Assembly: GCA_002633025.1 (NCBI GenBank)
Contig: NMRB01000326.1
Span: 180,376-244,375 of the forward strand
Direction of reading: 5' to 3'
Length of the DNA: 64,000 bases
DNA from: Notospermus geniculatus
Lineage: Eukaryota; Nemertea; Pilidiophora; Heteronemertea; Lineidae
Positions 14,876 to 28,212 of this stretch are shown in pieces. Position 1 is the first letter of the stretch, and the number at the start of each line of letters is the position of its first letter. The translations under genes were made by a program, and so were the position numbers. The notes beneath the pieces are model-generated. The model saw only the letters and a list, made by a program, of their open reading frames with translations, ran no database searches and was not told the origin of the DNA.

Positions 14876-17800
14876 TTCCACCAATGAGAGCTTCGTAAAG
14901 CGTTAGTTACCACCTTCTATATTATGAATCATTTTAATGCTCAGAATGGTCGGATATCTGAAACAGTATCTCCATGAGGTAGGCTCATACATATTCTAAG
15001 TCTACCTTAGGTAATCAAAGCTGCTGAGTACTTGAATCAGCCTTGTATATCGAAAATCCTTCATGTATGTTTACCTTTGCAAAGCTTCTGTTCCAGAACG
15101 GTGTGAACCATGCAACCCTTCATAAAGACATCGTCCATCCGCTGTATCTCGTACCTGGTAGCTCGTCCTACCTTTGTAAGATCTCATCAGGACATAGCTC
15201 CAGTGCATGAAGGCCAATCCTTGAAAATAGCAAAGCCATTTCTCATCGTTGTTGAACTAAGAAGACTATGTCAAGTTTATGTAGCATTTGTAGGACGATG
15301 AGTGATGGGTTTGCTTACGAGTGAAGGCAAATATTACCAATATATTAGACACGTTAGCAAATTGCAAGTAGCAAAAGTGCCAAAACAGGTTGTGTACGAT
15401 TTCATCTGCGCTGTTTTTCAGTGTATGGCATCGAAGGATCGAAAATCACCAGTCAGTCGTACTGTAGCAAGACCGGTATCTTCATCGGTATACTCATTTG
15501 ATGATCTCAACTTTGCTTCAGTTGAAGTTGGTGAGATACTAACAGTTCGTTCTTCGTATAACTTTGATCAAACTGTAAATAGTGCGAGCTTCTCTTTTCT
15601 ATGAGGGTCTTGGTATGAACCATTCAAGATCTTCAGTCGTCAAGACCACGATGATTGGTCGTCAGGTGGTAGTTTGTGTACATCGGCCCAGCAGATCCTC
15701 CTCAAACTGCCAGGAGAAGATTTGGTATTTCAGCCATTGAACTCATCTCCGAATGACTACGAACTCGCATACTGTGATACCAATACCTACGAGCTTGAAC
15801 ACTGTCATACTGCAATATACATGTAGAAATACGTCTCTGTATATTTCACTGCAGAGAAATCTCCTCCTGTACAAGATTCCCCAGTGTACAGCAGTTAATT
15901 GCCGTCTGCACTAGAGGCACCGTATCGATTACCAACCTTCAATATCTCGTGGGCTCATTCCTCCTTGACAGTACTTCAGTCCAGGCAGATGTCGATCACT
16001 CATGACACTTTCTGCCAGACGTGATCAAGGTTATATAATGACCTTGACCTCTTCCTCTGAACGAGGCGTCAAGGTCGTGTCAACTCGCATGTCCGTGAAT
16101 CTACCAAGATTCTTCAAGTGAATAAAGGTGATATTTTGGATGCAATGAAGGTAACAGTGGGGTCACCCTCTCCAGCCGCCTGTCCAGTCTTTCAGCATTA
16201 TTGTACAATCATTTACCATCGATTCGGTTAACGGAATGGTTCAAACCCATGACCGATGTCGTCTTATCGTTCCTCTTGGGGTTTGAGGGAATCTTTTCTT
16301 CTTCAGAAGCCTCAACAACCGTCCAGCCACCAACACAGGAGACGGTTTTCCTCTTGCACTGCATAACACATCGGCAGTATTCACCATTGTATTCCACAGG
16401 TGGTGGCGCAGGAACCGCTACCAGGACGGTCAGCTGAACATGAAGGATTAGTTCGGCCTAAGAACAATTGGCTGTCACGTCTGACGCATTCACAGGGACA
16501 GCAATGAGCGTTGAGCGTTGGGTAATCAACTAGCACCTTATCGAGTATGAAATTGACTACACGGGCTGGACAAATGGCTTTATAATGACAAGAAATCCCC
16601 TAAAATCTGCAATGCATTGCGATTGGTCGAGATAGTACAATAGGTTTACGAGCGGGCGCTGAACTTGAATATGGTTGAGTCACCTCTGAAGTGAGAAAGT
16701 ACGGTATAATGGGAAGTGAATTGTTGAAGATCATCAACATACCACAGTAGATTAGGTCTGAAGGCCCGTGTACTTTTATTGTACATTGACAGTTCGAACT
16801 CTTCTCCCCGATCATTCACCTAACCGTGCTAACATTGGCTCTGGGTTGGTTCAACTGATCCGCCAGTGCTCAGGTGATACTTATTACAAATATTTCCTAT
16901 AACCTACACGTAAATTCTACATTCCCCTCGCAAATGCAGAATTGGTTTCAGCCAACTAACGTTGGGATGGATCGCAAAAGCCGACGTCAGGAGCAGCCAG
17001 GTGAGATGATCACGTGGTCTGCCGGCAGCCATATTAAGTTCTAGACGTCGGAACAAACCACCGAGTAGTCTAATTCGAATCATGAAGAGAGCGGGGGAGG
17101 AACAAACCTCATGCTTAAGGGATGTTGTGAATGAGTGGGAACCCTTCTGGTCCACCGGAAGTTGGACCAATGTTCGGGGCAGGACAGTCCTGATACTGAC
17201 AGAGATCACGTGATGGCTTCCATTAAAGACTGAATTATTTACGAGTATTTCTGTCGTAAATGACAAACGTGGATGATAAACTACTAGTTTTCTTTGCCAT
17301 CTTGTTCACTGAGGTTTTTACTGCGCAATAGACATCGTATCATAACACTGTACATGAAAGACTGTTTCTATTGATGTTTCTACACTGAAGGGAAACACTG
17401 ATATCAACTGTAAAAGAAAGTAATGGTAAAAGAGACGAAAAATTCATTCTTTTTCAACTAAAATTGTTGAAACCGTTTCGTATGAAAAGAGACAAATTGT
17501 ATTTTGCGACTGCGNACCGTTTATTACGAGTACTACACGATCGATAAGCGTTATTTTTGCCATCAAGGCATCTGGTACAAGATCGAACATATTGAATGCC
17601 ATGGTCCAGATAATACTATGAGATCAATTACTGGTATCAAGGCATGTTCTACGTACAAAACAGGCAGGTTTTTTAGATTAGCTGATGTAGATGGTGAATG
17701 TTGAGTGGGGTGAAGGTTGTTGTTGAGAAACGACTGCTGAGAGCCACTCAGTGATGCTGTAGCTTGTTCAGACACCGTAATGGGATTGATGTTAATGGTC

Positions 17801-18684
17801 TGTTAATTCATCTTGAGAAAAAAGGGGTAATACGTGACATACGTTATTACTATCGAACAACATTTTTGCAAAACATTTTCTGCTCATTGCCTTTGGTCGT
17901 ATGCAACACAGCCAATATGCAGAAACGTATTTCTCATCCGAGCGAGGGTATGCCCTCATCCTCCTGAGCAACTGTACACCATCGTCTCTCTGCTAAGACT
18001 GGGTGTACCCTAATCTGCTGAGCAACGTTTGCGAGAATGGAGAAAATTAGCCTCTGCAGTATTTGAATAAACATCTTCCAAGAGAAGCCCCCAAGACCTT
18101 CATCGTGGGAGTACCTCTGCTACAAGTGTCCCTCTTTTTTTTTTCCCGTGAACCAACTCCGTGAGCTGTGACATGAATAATAATGATGCTGATTTTGCCC
18201 TGTGCTGAGAATTACAACGCTACTACTACAATATCATGTTTTTTTCATGACATGTATGACATGTTCCTATTCACATAGATGTAAATTGAATAAAAAACAA
18301 AGGGGTATTTCCAAGGCCAATATCACACTACATGTATACATTGTGTACGACGCCCGATCGCCTGCAGCAGGTATCCAGAATCAATCATCCAGGGCTGGCA
18401 TTGCCTAACTCTCATTTTCTGATCATCGATTTTTGATTACGTTGGCGAGGACAGGAAAACAAAATTACGAGGTTGGTAAAGCTGTCTGGCCAAACCGTGT
18501 ACAGTTATCTCATTGTATAGCTGTCGTAATGGCCGTCATCATTATACTAGTGAGTGATGACGGCGTGTCGTCATGATGACCTGCATCCAAATATGTTAGC
18601 TACATGTAGGTCTACGGTTTATCCAAAATGGGAAAGGTTGATTTCGGAAGGACCTCGAGTTGACGGTTGACAACAAAAATGTCA

Positions 18685-18800
18685 GGGACATTATTCACAA
18701 AGTCGCCGGAGAAGGCAAATCTTTTGTCAGGCTGATTGTGAACAATAGGTTGCCTGCAAATGGACAATAGTTTACGAGAGGGGTTCGTGAATAAGGTCCC
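18685..18800. mobile_element. GGGACCTTATTCAC-type element, copy B allele
   Basis: Allelic to 7705-7836. The right end is better preserved here (TTCGTGAATAAGGTCCC) while part of the interior is missing. The two alleles thus show different internal deletions of the same element. Confidence 0.7.
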
Positions 18801-19630
18801 TTAATTACAGGTGCAGGCCATCAACACCAGCTGAAAAAAAGTGACTTGCTTCATGTCATTAATTCTTAGCTCCCTGATATCACGTCCCTTCCAATTATCA
18901 AGGGTCGCGCCGACCTAGGTTGTTGCCATCCTTCCCATGTGTATAGAGAGTTACAATGTTTCTGTGGTTGATGTTTTGTTTATTGTCTTTCGTGGAAATG
19001 CATACGACAGGTCGTATTCTATAAAAATCGAACATCAATTGCTCATTTCTGCCCGTAGCCGATCAATACAAGTATTTGATACTAAAATATTTTCATTTTC
19101 TACAAAGTGCTCCATGGTTCCTGCGGCAATATCGAAACTCGCTGAGCATCTACAAATAGTTCGTTTTATTGATCACAATGATGTATAGGCGTGTTCTATA
19201 CGACATAAATGACCTGTGCACTGCGTAATATCTTTGCCTCTGGTCATGATGGATAATATTAAACAAATAGAGAGGCATACTAACATTTGCCCAGGCAACA
19301 GACTGAGCTAACAATGCCTCCTCGATTTCCCCGGCGTGGCTGGTGATTGTTCTCGTAGGTTTACCAACTATCAACATGATGTGCGCGTGTGTAATAGTAT
19401 TGTTTCGTGCACACGGTGTCCCAGTGCATAAATCAAAGTAGCCTGACACTGTGACAATCGAGGCACGCCTGTCTGGTCAGGTTGAACGGTTTAGAAGCCA
19501 CGCCACGGTCAGATCTGCACAGCTGGGGTGCTGTCGGATGCGAAATCCTCGGCTTATTGCTAACCCTAACCCTGACCTTTTCCCTCAGCCAATTGGAATA
19601 ATCATTGCTGAGTAACAAGCGCTCTGGAGC

Positions 19631-19729
19631 CATGTTCCCGAATCCATCGTTAGGTTAACGATGTCGTTAAAACTGGGAAAATGCATAGCGTAACGACATC
19701 GTTAACCTAACGACGGCTTCGGGAACATG
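19631..19729. mobile_element. 99-bp palindrome, copy B
   Basis: Same palindrome as 8668-8766 at the matching place in the second haplotype copy. Confidence 0.75.
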
Positions 19730-21707
19730 GGTCCAGATTGGTTCCATGATTTCGCACTCGACGCTGGTGCTGGTGACGATTATGATGACAAAATGACTCG
19801 TTAGGAGTCGAGAACGCCATCGAGGTCGTCACGTGCTTTTGGCAAGATGGCCGTCGGCCAACATAAGATCTGACCAGGTTGCAGGTTATGGTTGGGGTTG
19901 TTTTAGTGTCCAATGGTGAAGTCGAATATATACCTGTAGCAAATACTATTGCCTGCAACTACCTTCGTACTGACCGGATGTGGCTGGCCTGTCCAAGGCT
20001 GCCCATTCCAACGCTGTCGGGGTGGGTTGGGAAATCGTAGTGATGGCTCTAGTCATGGTGGTTTATCTGATCTATATCTAGACCTCCGTCATCGACTGAA
20101 TCGACGAGACCTTCTTGCTACGTAGCCAAAGCAAGAGGACTGCATTATTAAAAGCACCCATGTACAAGAACAAATGTACTGGAGGAGTATTCGCCATATG
20201 TTCCCCAATATTCATCATCCTACAACAATTGCGCATCGCTGTTGCTAGATTAGTTTGGAATAGTTTGCTATCTCTCGGAGAATCTATGCAGGGACGGTTG
20301 GTTGCCATGTAAACCGAAGCTAGAGGAACACAAGGGACGATACTATTGTGTTTGTGATGTTGGAAGAGTGACTGCTGTATGGTGCGCATGGTGATGGGGG
20401 ATCATCAAGATAAGATAAGTATGATGTGTCGATGTTCGCTGGGGAGAGTACCCTGGGAAATAAAGCAAGTCGGTGAACGAATATGGAGCCGGCAACTAAT
20501 TAACTCAACACGCTCGTCGGAGAAACTCTAGTGACTCAAGGGACGAATTCAAGGACCTGCCTTGACATCCTTACTCCACTAAGTCAAGAGTGGAAATGAT
20601 TCAGAATGGTGCTAAGGACTCAGCGCAGTTAGACGTACCCCAAACCACTGTCTTGGTGGTGATTCGTACAGTGACAAAAGGGGTGTGTGTTCTTACACCA
20701 GCGAACCCTCAAAACTAAAGAATTAAAGCTTTGGCTTCATAGTTTCCATCTCACTTACCGCCTCTCACAATGACCTGTTCAATTACCATTAACACCCGTT
20801 TAGCGCCGGCTGCCATTTAATTACTGTCGCCAATTAGCTCCTGTCGGTAGTAAATGAATTGTCTCATTAAAAATTGAAGCGAAATATCATGACACCTAAT
20901 AGCTGTTAATATCGCCCCATTTTTACCGGGATCTGTTGGTAAGCATTGTAAACGTGGCGCTGGCGTGTGCAGACATGTTTGGAGGGATTGCTTGGAGCCC
21001 AACGGGAATCTTGTCTTGGAGAAAACAACACAACAAACTGTTAATGGATATGATGTCGTCTGCTGCTGAAACTACGAAGTCGTAGTAGGCATGGACTCTG
21101 GCGTGGCTTCATTACCAAGTCTATATTAAGGACAGAACTGCCGCAGACACAACGTAACCCTGAATACATTCAATCATCTTCGGAGTGTTGGTCGTTTATC
21201 GTTGAAATCATGTTTGTGTCATGAAAAAACTGATATTTCAAAAGAAGGCAATTTCCACCTTGTGTAAACTGGATAAATCAATCCAAAAGTGATGGAAAGG
21301 AGGTGTCCAACCATTGATGAAATTGACAGCTTGTCCAACCACTTCTACAAGTATTGACCTCATTGTACCTGTTCCGAGAAGCAGAAAAAAGCTTTACCTT
21401 TCATTGTTTGTTCAAGTCTCAGAGACACACCAGTCACGGAATCCAACTGGGAAAGATTTCATGACAGAACGGATTGGCTTTATTCGGATTAGGACGAGGA
21501 GCACAAGGGACACATCCAAGACGAGACGGACACAATCAAGCTATAAAAATCCGCCGCTATTTCTGCCAGTATAACAAACGTTTCGTTTCCATTGGGGACC
21601 CTAACCCACTGCCTCAATAGGTGTCACTAGTGGTTAAAACTAAAATGAAAGTGACATCCTGGTCGTGGTCGATTTCCCACACAAAAGGCGTCCACTGTGT
21701 TGGACCA

Positions 21708-21985
21708 GGGCCCATATTCATAAAACCTTGCTAAGCTCAGTTACTTCAAGTTTCTAAAGTGCCCTTTTTGTACAGACCAATGTACACAACTTGCATTAAC
21801 AGTAGCAACCAACAAATCTAGCAAGATTTTATGAATATCGGCCCTGAAACCTTATTCACAAAGCTCTCGTAACTTTACGGAGCGCGTAAACCATTGTCCT
21901 TTTGCGGGCCGCCTATTGTTCACTATCAGCTTGACAAAGGATTTGCGTACCCTTAAAGTTACGGGGGCTTTGTTAATAAGGTCCC
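21708..21985. mobile_element. Two abutting inverted-repeat elements, copy B
   Basis: 21708-21845 and 21846-21985 match 10744-10881 and 10882-11021. The junction between the two elements is the same in both haplotypes, so the insertions predate the haplotype split. Confidence 0.75.
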
Positions 21986-22192
21986 TCGTTTTTACGATGT
22001 GCTGCCCTCTATCGTCGTTATGATCCCCATTCATGTGAAACATTCAGGAAATACCGGATGTTTTTAATTGATAAACAGCCGAACAAGTTCCGTCGTTTTG
22101 CCTCTATCAAACACACTCGGTCTCTACTTGTCTCGACACTCGGCAATTCACCTCTCCTCAAGTGCTGTAGTTTTTAATAACATGACTACTAT

Positions 22193-22323
22193 GATTTCCC
22201 TTCAGAGTTTTCAGTCTGTCAGAGCAAGCTGCAGCAAAAGCAATTAGTGTCTGTATTNGATTTCCCTTCAGAGTTTTCACTCTGTCAGAGCAAGCTGCAG
22301 CAAAAGCAATTAGTGTCTGTATT
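22193..22323 (+). repeat. 65-bp direct repeat around a single N
   Basis: 22193-22257 and 22259-22323 are the same 65 bases (one base differs: TTTTCAGTCTG against TTTTCACTCTG), joined by an N at 22258. The matching place in copy A (near 11229) has the sequence once. This is an assembly overlap rather than a real tandem repeat. Confidence 0.9.
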
Positions 22324-23498
22324 ATGCTCGTATCGAACTTCAGAATACTACATCTACAAGCTGCCGTTATCAGCACGAACTTATTTCCATTCAAGCTAAA
22401 CCTAACGGAAGTCTACAGGCAGTCCTCGCCCACCGTCTTCCTATGCTGGCTGTACAGTCCAACCGGTCCCATACATTTTGTGGGCCCGCAATGGGGCTAT
22501 GGTAGACTTGGTAGGCATTAACTTTAGCCAAATCGTACACGTAACACAATAATCGAGAATCGCTCCGTTAACGATAATACTGAAGACGGTATTGGCGAGG
22601 GCTCTCGTATTGTCTAGGCTGTAATAGCGAGGTTTCGCAAACCTGACGAAACACGAAGTACGAAAAACGAACTTCAACGTCATTTCCAGGACCTAATATA
22701 TTCCTGGTAATGGTTGGTATACCACAAATGTCCCTGCTGCCGGTGCGTCTTTTAGCATATCATGTAAGGCCGATCGAGAGTAATGGCGCATCTTGAATTT
22801 TTAAATTTCCACTTTGTATCTACGAAGTGGAAACAAAATATAAATTTCAAAGTTTAATATACACCGTAACTCTATCAGTCTAACGTCATCCCCAAACCCT
22901 CACTACTTTGGTTATGCATGCCAAATTGGCGTGGAGCTACAGTGTAGTCCTGCAAGATATCATCGCTAAAAGACGCTCTTGCAGCAGGCGATATTCGTGG
23001 TACCAACCATCTCCTGAAATACATTACGGCATGGAAATGAAGTCAAATTTCTTATTTGTACTTTGTGTTTCGTCAGATTTGTGAAACCTCGCTAATGCTG
23101 GAGATGAACGTCGACAAGAATTTTGACGATTCGAGTTGTGTGATTTCATAACAACATCCACACACCAGCTGTTAAATGTATCAAATAACTTTATGACGGT
23201 GGGAAAAAATAGATTTGCCAGAGCTTTCCTAGCCATTACTTTAAGTGGTGTCATCTACATATCTGTCCATTAACAGAACGAGGTAATCTCCGCCTCGGCA
23301 TCAAAAACTATTGCCAAGAGATACCCCTGATCCGCCGTCCCATGGTAACAGTTTTAATTTCAGCAAAGTAGAACCGGGCGATGGACTCGGTTGTCAACAC
23401 GAAACTAGACTATGTTTGCCGTGTGGCGACCTGTTTATCATCACTTTACTCTTGACAATGATGGACTACATGAGCAGAAAATGTGGTGGACTATAAGG

Positions 23499-23726
23499 CT
23501 TCCTGTACATAGAAGTATACGGTATACGAACGCGACCGTGAAGCCAATATAGAGTTTTCGCAAAGCCCCCGAAACACAAATGCGAGCGTCTATCCTTTTG
23601 TTCGTGCTCTCTTCATGGCACCGAACAATGGGTTTGGCGTTCGCGTTGGCTTTTTCGGGCGCTTTGCGAAAACTCCCTATTGGTAACCGGCGTGTTCGTA
23701 TACCATATACTTCTATGTAGAGGAAG
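23499..23726. mobile_element. Nested palindrome, copy B
   Basis: Same nested structure as 12471-12698 at the allelic place. The inner hairpin spans about 23551-23677. Confidence 0.75.
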
Positions 23727-25839
23727 CGTCAGGACTGCACGGTGTCTGTCTGCCATTTCCCTTTCCAAATACTGATACCGGCCCTGTTTTATCCTCTGTT
23801 CCTGTTTTTGTATGTACCATGTCTCCTTCTCTTTCTTCAAGGCATAAGTAATACAATGAGTCCCCGCCAACAAGGTCAGTATTGTTCGTGTGGCGCTGAT
23901 CTTCTTAGCAACAAGCTCCATCATCCTTCCCTATACCAAAAGCAACAGTATACTGAAGAGGAATTGATAAACGTGATGGCCAGAAGCCAGAGATGGCAAG
24001 GCCTAAAACATGGTTCTGACATGACTGACGCACACATCGTGACATCAGTCCAGAGTGTTTGGTAGCGTCATGTCTTTGAGCAGTTACTCATGACTGTAGG
24101 TGTGACCCAATGTTTGTATACTGTTGCCGGACTCATCCCTTACACTTCCCGATCATTATCCCAACATTCATTCCGGCCATCGACGGTCGATCACGCCAGC
24201 TTCAGCTTCTCTCTCACGTTAGTAACCGATTTCGAGCTGTGAATGGTGTGTTTTTGGCTTCAGAATCGCTCTAACTGAGGTCCAAACGCCTCACGACGTT
24301 CGTCAACATGGCTTCGAACTGCCTGTTAGATGACTGACGAGCTAACGCTTTCGCTCAGTTACCATTTTCGTGTAAAGAACGCTGCCGCAACAAACTATAA
24401 CAATTCTTCAACAACACGGCTTCCTTTTTCACCATATTCATGACACAAAGCAACAACCACTTCATCAGAAAGATGCTGTTTTGCTAGTGTCGTCCTCATC
24501 AGCAACTGCTTCCGCTTTCTGCTAGCTGCCAGATTGAATTCAATCCACCATAGCTTGTGTGTAGGGCATTATGGTAAGAATGGTAAACAGCCGATTGGGA
24601 AAATGATGCGAAAAGGGCCGCTTAGGATCTCAATGCATGAAGCCCTGAGAAGATTGCTCCTCTCGACGATTTCCTTGCGAAGGTGGAGGCGAGTACATTT
24701 AATACTAATCCTCAAGGAGTGAGCAAGAATGTAGGCCCCTTTGCAAGGAAATGTAGAAGTGTGTAACACTGCCCCAAGGATAATCCGTAATGTTTATAAG
24801 TTCACTATTTTTAGCCTGTAAAAGTGTCTGGGTCGGCTAATGTTCTCGATATATGCATAACATCACTTGCGTCTAACATACATGAGAGATGAAGGCTTGT
24901 TCAACTTGACTTTCTCTGTATACCTGCTTCTAACGTACGCATACACGTACAGTAGTATACAGTCGGTAGCCTGAGGTTAGCCTCGATGGCTAGGCCTACC
25001 TACCTGTCGACCTGTAGGCTGAGCGGGTCTACAGATCAGGTCATGTAGGTTGTACAGGTAGTAGTGCATTATCCTCTCTTCACTGAAGGCATTGCCTTTT
25101 CGTGAATATTCTGTAGCCAAGTGACCACCCCGACACGTCGTCATTCTCGAATCGATGAGGACTGCAATCACTAACTGCGCAGTATTTGGCAAGAAATCGT
25201 ATTCTTTAGATCCAATGGGGCGCCCTTCAATTAGCGGTATTGCGTTCACCACATGGTGGTGACGTTATTTCACTTCCGGTGTGTGAAATTGCTCAGGTCC
25301 TTTTCGATGTTATACTTTTCCTTCGTTGCTACAACATAACGAACTTGACACGAAGGAGTTAAAAGCAAATAAAAGCCCCGTGGTAGAAGAATCGTACCTA
25401 ATACCGTACTTTTTCTATCTCCACCAAGTCATAAACTTGCATGATAGTGTAGGCAAGGCTACGTGTTCCACCTGTAGCCTTTCTAACAACATCTTTGTAC
25501 ATCTTGATCAAGCAGTGCACACTATACGATACAGGTATGCATGGCACCATCAGCCTGTTGAAATGATTCACTTGCCAGATTCCATCACAGTAGGTAAACA
25601 TGATTTAACTCTTGTTAATGCAAAGACACGCCCGACAACCATCAATATTCCGCGCGCTATTAGCTCACACATTCGTGTTACCTCAAGTCCTGGTTGATGG
25701 CGTCTCTCTGACCCCGTGGGGGATTTGTGGGGTTTGTATCAACGAATACGACCCGTGTGTGAGAAAGAATTTGAAAGAAACATGTAGGTGTAGACAGCAG
25801 CTGGCAACTCACACGCCATCAAAAGCTCCGCAAACCTCA

Positions 25840-25980
25840 GGGACCTTATTCACAAAGCCTCCGTAACTTTAAGGGTACGCAAATCCTTTGTCAGGCTGAT
25901 AGTGAACAATAGGTTGTCCGCAAAAGGACAATAGTTTGCGCGCTCCCGTAAGTTACGGGAGCTTCGTGAATAAAGGTCCC
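25840..25980. mobile_element. GGGACCTTATTCAC-type element, best-preserved copy
   Basis: 141 bp with ends GGGACCTTATTCACAAAGC and GCTTCGTGAATAAAGGTCCC. Inner inverse pairs include CCGTAACTT / AAGTTACGG. Noncoding. It begins about 80 bp after copy B's homology to copy A ends. Confidence 0.8.
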
Positions 25981-26332
25981 TGTATCCACAGGCAAGGGTC
26001 TTGGGGTAGGGCAGTAGTTTACGTTGCAGAAAGCTAGATGAATCGAGTGGTACGCCATACTTTATTGTTCAGCTCCACGTTGCATGCAGTATGCACTTGT
26101 TCCACAGCTGAACCAGCCTGACTCAAGTCCATTGGGGCAATCATGACAACAGCGATATGGCATTTGGTGACCTTTTTGCTGCGAAAGCCTTTGCACAAGA
26201 TATACATGTAGATACAGATTTCAAACGAAAATAAAACGCTTTTATGTCTCGTCGTGAGGGATTGCCTGAAGTAGCTCTAGAATCGGTGTTTAGTCGGTTT
26301 TGCTGTGCTACCTCTAAGGAGAGGTAGACCAA

Positions 26333-26500
26333 TAGGAGCTGTCAGTGAGTTGACCAATAGGTGTCACTACCGCCCAATCCAATGCAAATAGCGGACCCAT
26401 TCATTCTTGATTGACCACCAATCACGTGGATTTTCCTGTTTATTGGTCCGCTAGAACTTTGCTGCCATCTTTTGGCAATACGCGCGGCTGACTGCTCCTA
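26333..26500 (+). mobile_element. ~168-bp TAGGAG-ended dispersed element, copy 1
   Basis: The ends TAGGAGCTGTCAG and CTGACTGCTCCTA are inverse copies. The interior carries CAATAGGTGTCACTAC and GCTGCCATCTTTTGGC. Two further copies lie at 34553-34717 (same strand) and 60413-60581 (opposite strand), so this is a mobile family and not a local duplication. Confidence 0.8.
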
Positions 26501-27180
26501 TTGAAATTGGCCTATTAGCAAAAGGCATAATGCAGTGTGATTTCATTAACCGCCATGTTTATTCGCAGAAGCCATGTTGAAAAAAATGAGAGCAGTGAAC
26601 GCTATCACTAAAAGATTCTGAAGAACACAGTGGTGTTCGACGCTTTCTTAGCCCTCACAGCTGTAGCATGCCACAGGTCTGGATTTGAAAGTTTGACTAG
26701 GTACTCATCATAATTCTCTATAGTTATGCTTTGGTCTACCTGGATGCTTTCAGGTCGAGAATATTCCATTTGTTTTTTTATAGCTAAACTAGGCTTATGG
26801 TTCCCGCTTCCACAATGCATCGTACAGCTACGATGTACAGTGAGAGAGCGAACAAGAATGTTGAAAACTTTGAGATGATGTATGTATCATTGTGTGAAGT
26901 ACGCGAATACTGTGAACACCGACATTCTGGGTGATTAGGTAAGACTAGACTTCCGACCTGTAGGCCTAGAGAGGAAGTATTGACGGTTTCTCATTCTGAG
27001 TGATTGTAAGTCTAACTCAAAGATGCCACGAAATCACATAGGCTACTGCATACTTCTTTCGTCCGATGACCAATGCAGGTCAACTTCTGACGAACATCAG
27101 AAAGTTAACACTGCCCTTCCGCCAAGTAAAAGCCGGCTGCTCCTGGCCGAAAAACTGACTGATCAAAACCACATAGACCA

Positions 27181-27410
27181 AAATCGCAGTTGATGCTGGG
27201 AGTTGAAGGTCAGAGAGACCTGGCTTTGCCACTGGTATCAAGCTCCTCCAACATTATCATATCAAAGGAGTCAGTGTCAGGACTTCGATTCGAAGTTACC
27301 CAAAATCGCTGCTGTGAGGTATGTCAACCCCGGGATGTCAATAGCCTGCTGTCATGGCTGTGTGGTCAGCAATGCCGACCATCACCAATAGGAGGAGCTT
27401 GACCCCGTCA
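27181..27410 (+). repeat. Dispersed GACCTGGCTTTGCC repeat, copy 1 (uninterrupted)
   Basis: Shares AAATCGCAGTTG, AGAGACCTGGCTTTGCC, ATCAAGCTCCTCC-like, TCAGTGTCAGGACT and GTGGTCAGCAATGCC, in order, with 45710-45880 and 56611-56905. I see no ends or coding capacity that would name the family. It serves as an empty-site reference for the insertion at 56640. Confidence 0.75.
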
Positions 27411-28083
27411 ACAACTGCGACGGATTTTGGTGAATCTAATACGATCGTGAAGTTGAAACCTTTCAAGTACACCCGCTTTCTGGAACTGCGACCGTAGAAA
27501 GGGACGGAGATGTGGACGTCGAATGATTTAGGGTTCACCTCCTGATTAGATACATGTAGTATAGAAATGTGTTTGCCTGGGCTCAATACATATGAACTCA
27601 ATACCGCCAGATCACAGTTGAAGGATTTCATGCTCTTGAAGTTTATTATTTCCTGTCTATTTTTAGTGACCTTACAGGAAGGACGTTTGAATACCTGTCC
27701 CTTGTAACTATATCGAAGTTCAATGGCTCACGTTCCATAGTAACTTCATCTCCCCTCCGCTCCCCAAATATTCTATATCAAAAGCCCTGGATCGATCCTT
27801 AGAAAATAATTATAACTTTACAATAGTAACGTGCTTGTTTTATGTATTGTCGCCCCCACATTCACGTCATCATGGCTAAATAAAAACGATATTTACATGT
27901 ATTTCTGCAAATGGTGAAATACGCTGAAAAGTATAGACGTCCGAACGCCGACCTCTCTTTCCTTTGTCTGCGAGTAAATAAACATGTTTACAGGAGTCAA
28001 TCAACAACTCTGTTGTCACACGTGATTCCCTTTCACGCCACTCGACTAAGTGCTTTTTCATGACATTCAGAATGCTGACAATA

Positions 28084-28212
28084 GGGAGTTTTCGCAAAGC
28101 CTCCGAAACGCCAACGCGAACGCCAAACTCATTGTTCGATGCCACGAAGACAGCACCGAACAAAAGGACAGGCGTTCGCGTTGGCGTTTCGGGGGCTTTG
28201 CGAAACCTCTCT
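28084..28212. mobile_element. GGGAGTTTTCGCAAAG hairpin MITE
   Basis: The ends GGGAGTTTTCGCAAAGCC and GGCTTTGCGAAACCTCTC are inverse. Further in, CGAAACGCCAACGCGAACGC pairs with its inverse, so almost the whole 129 bp can fold on itself. The family also occurs at 12523, 23551 and 60806. Confidence 0.8.

Larger units (their letters stand above)
14876..25759 (+). repeat. ~11-kb block, copy B (probable haplotype 2 of intron 1)
   Basis: Second copy of 3222-14719, in the same order and orientation. It is about 0.6 kb shorter, mainly because 671 bases of copy A are replaced by one N at 17515. It continues without a break into unique intron sequence at 25760. The same elements are present: 18685-18800, 19631-19729, 21708-21845, 21846-21985 and 23499-23726. 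A 65-bp stretch is itself doubled around the N at 22258. Confidence 0.85.
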
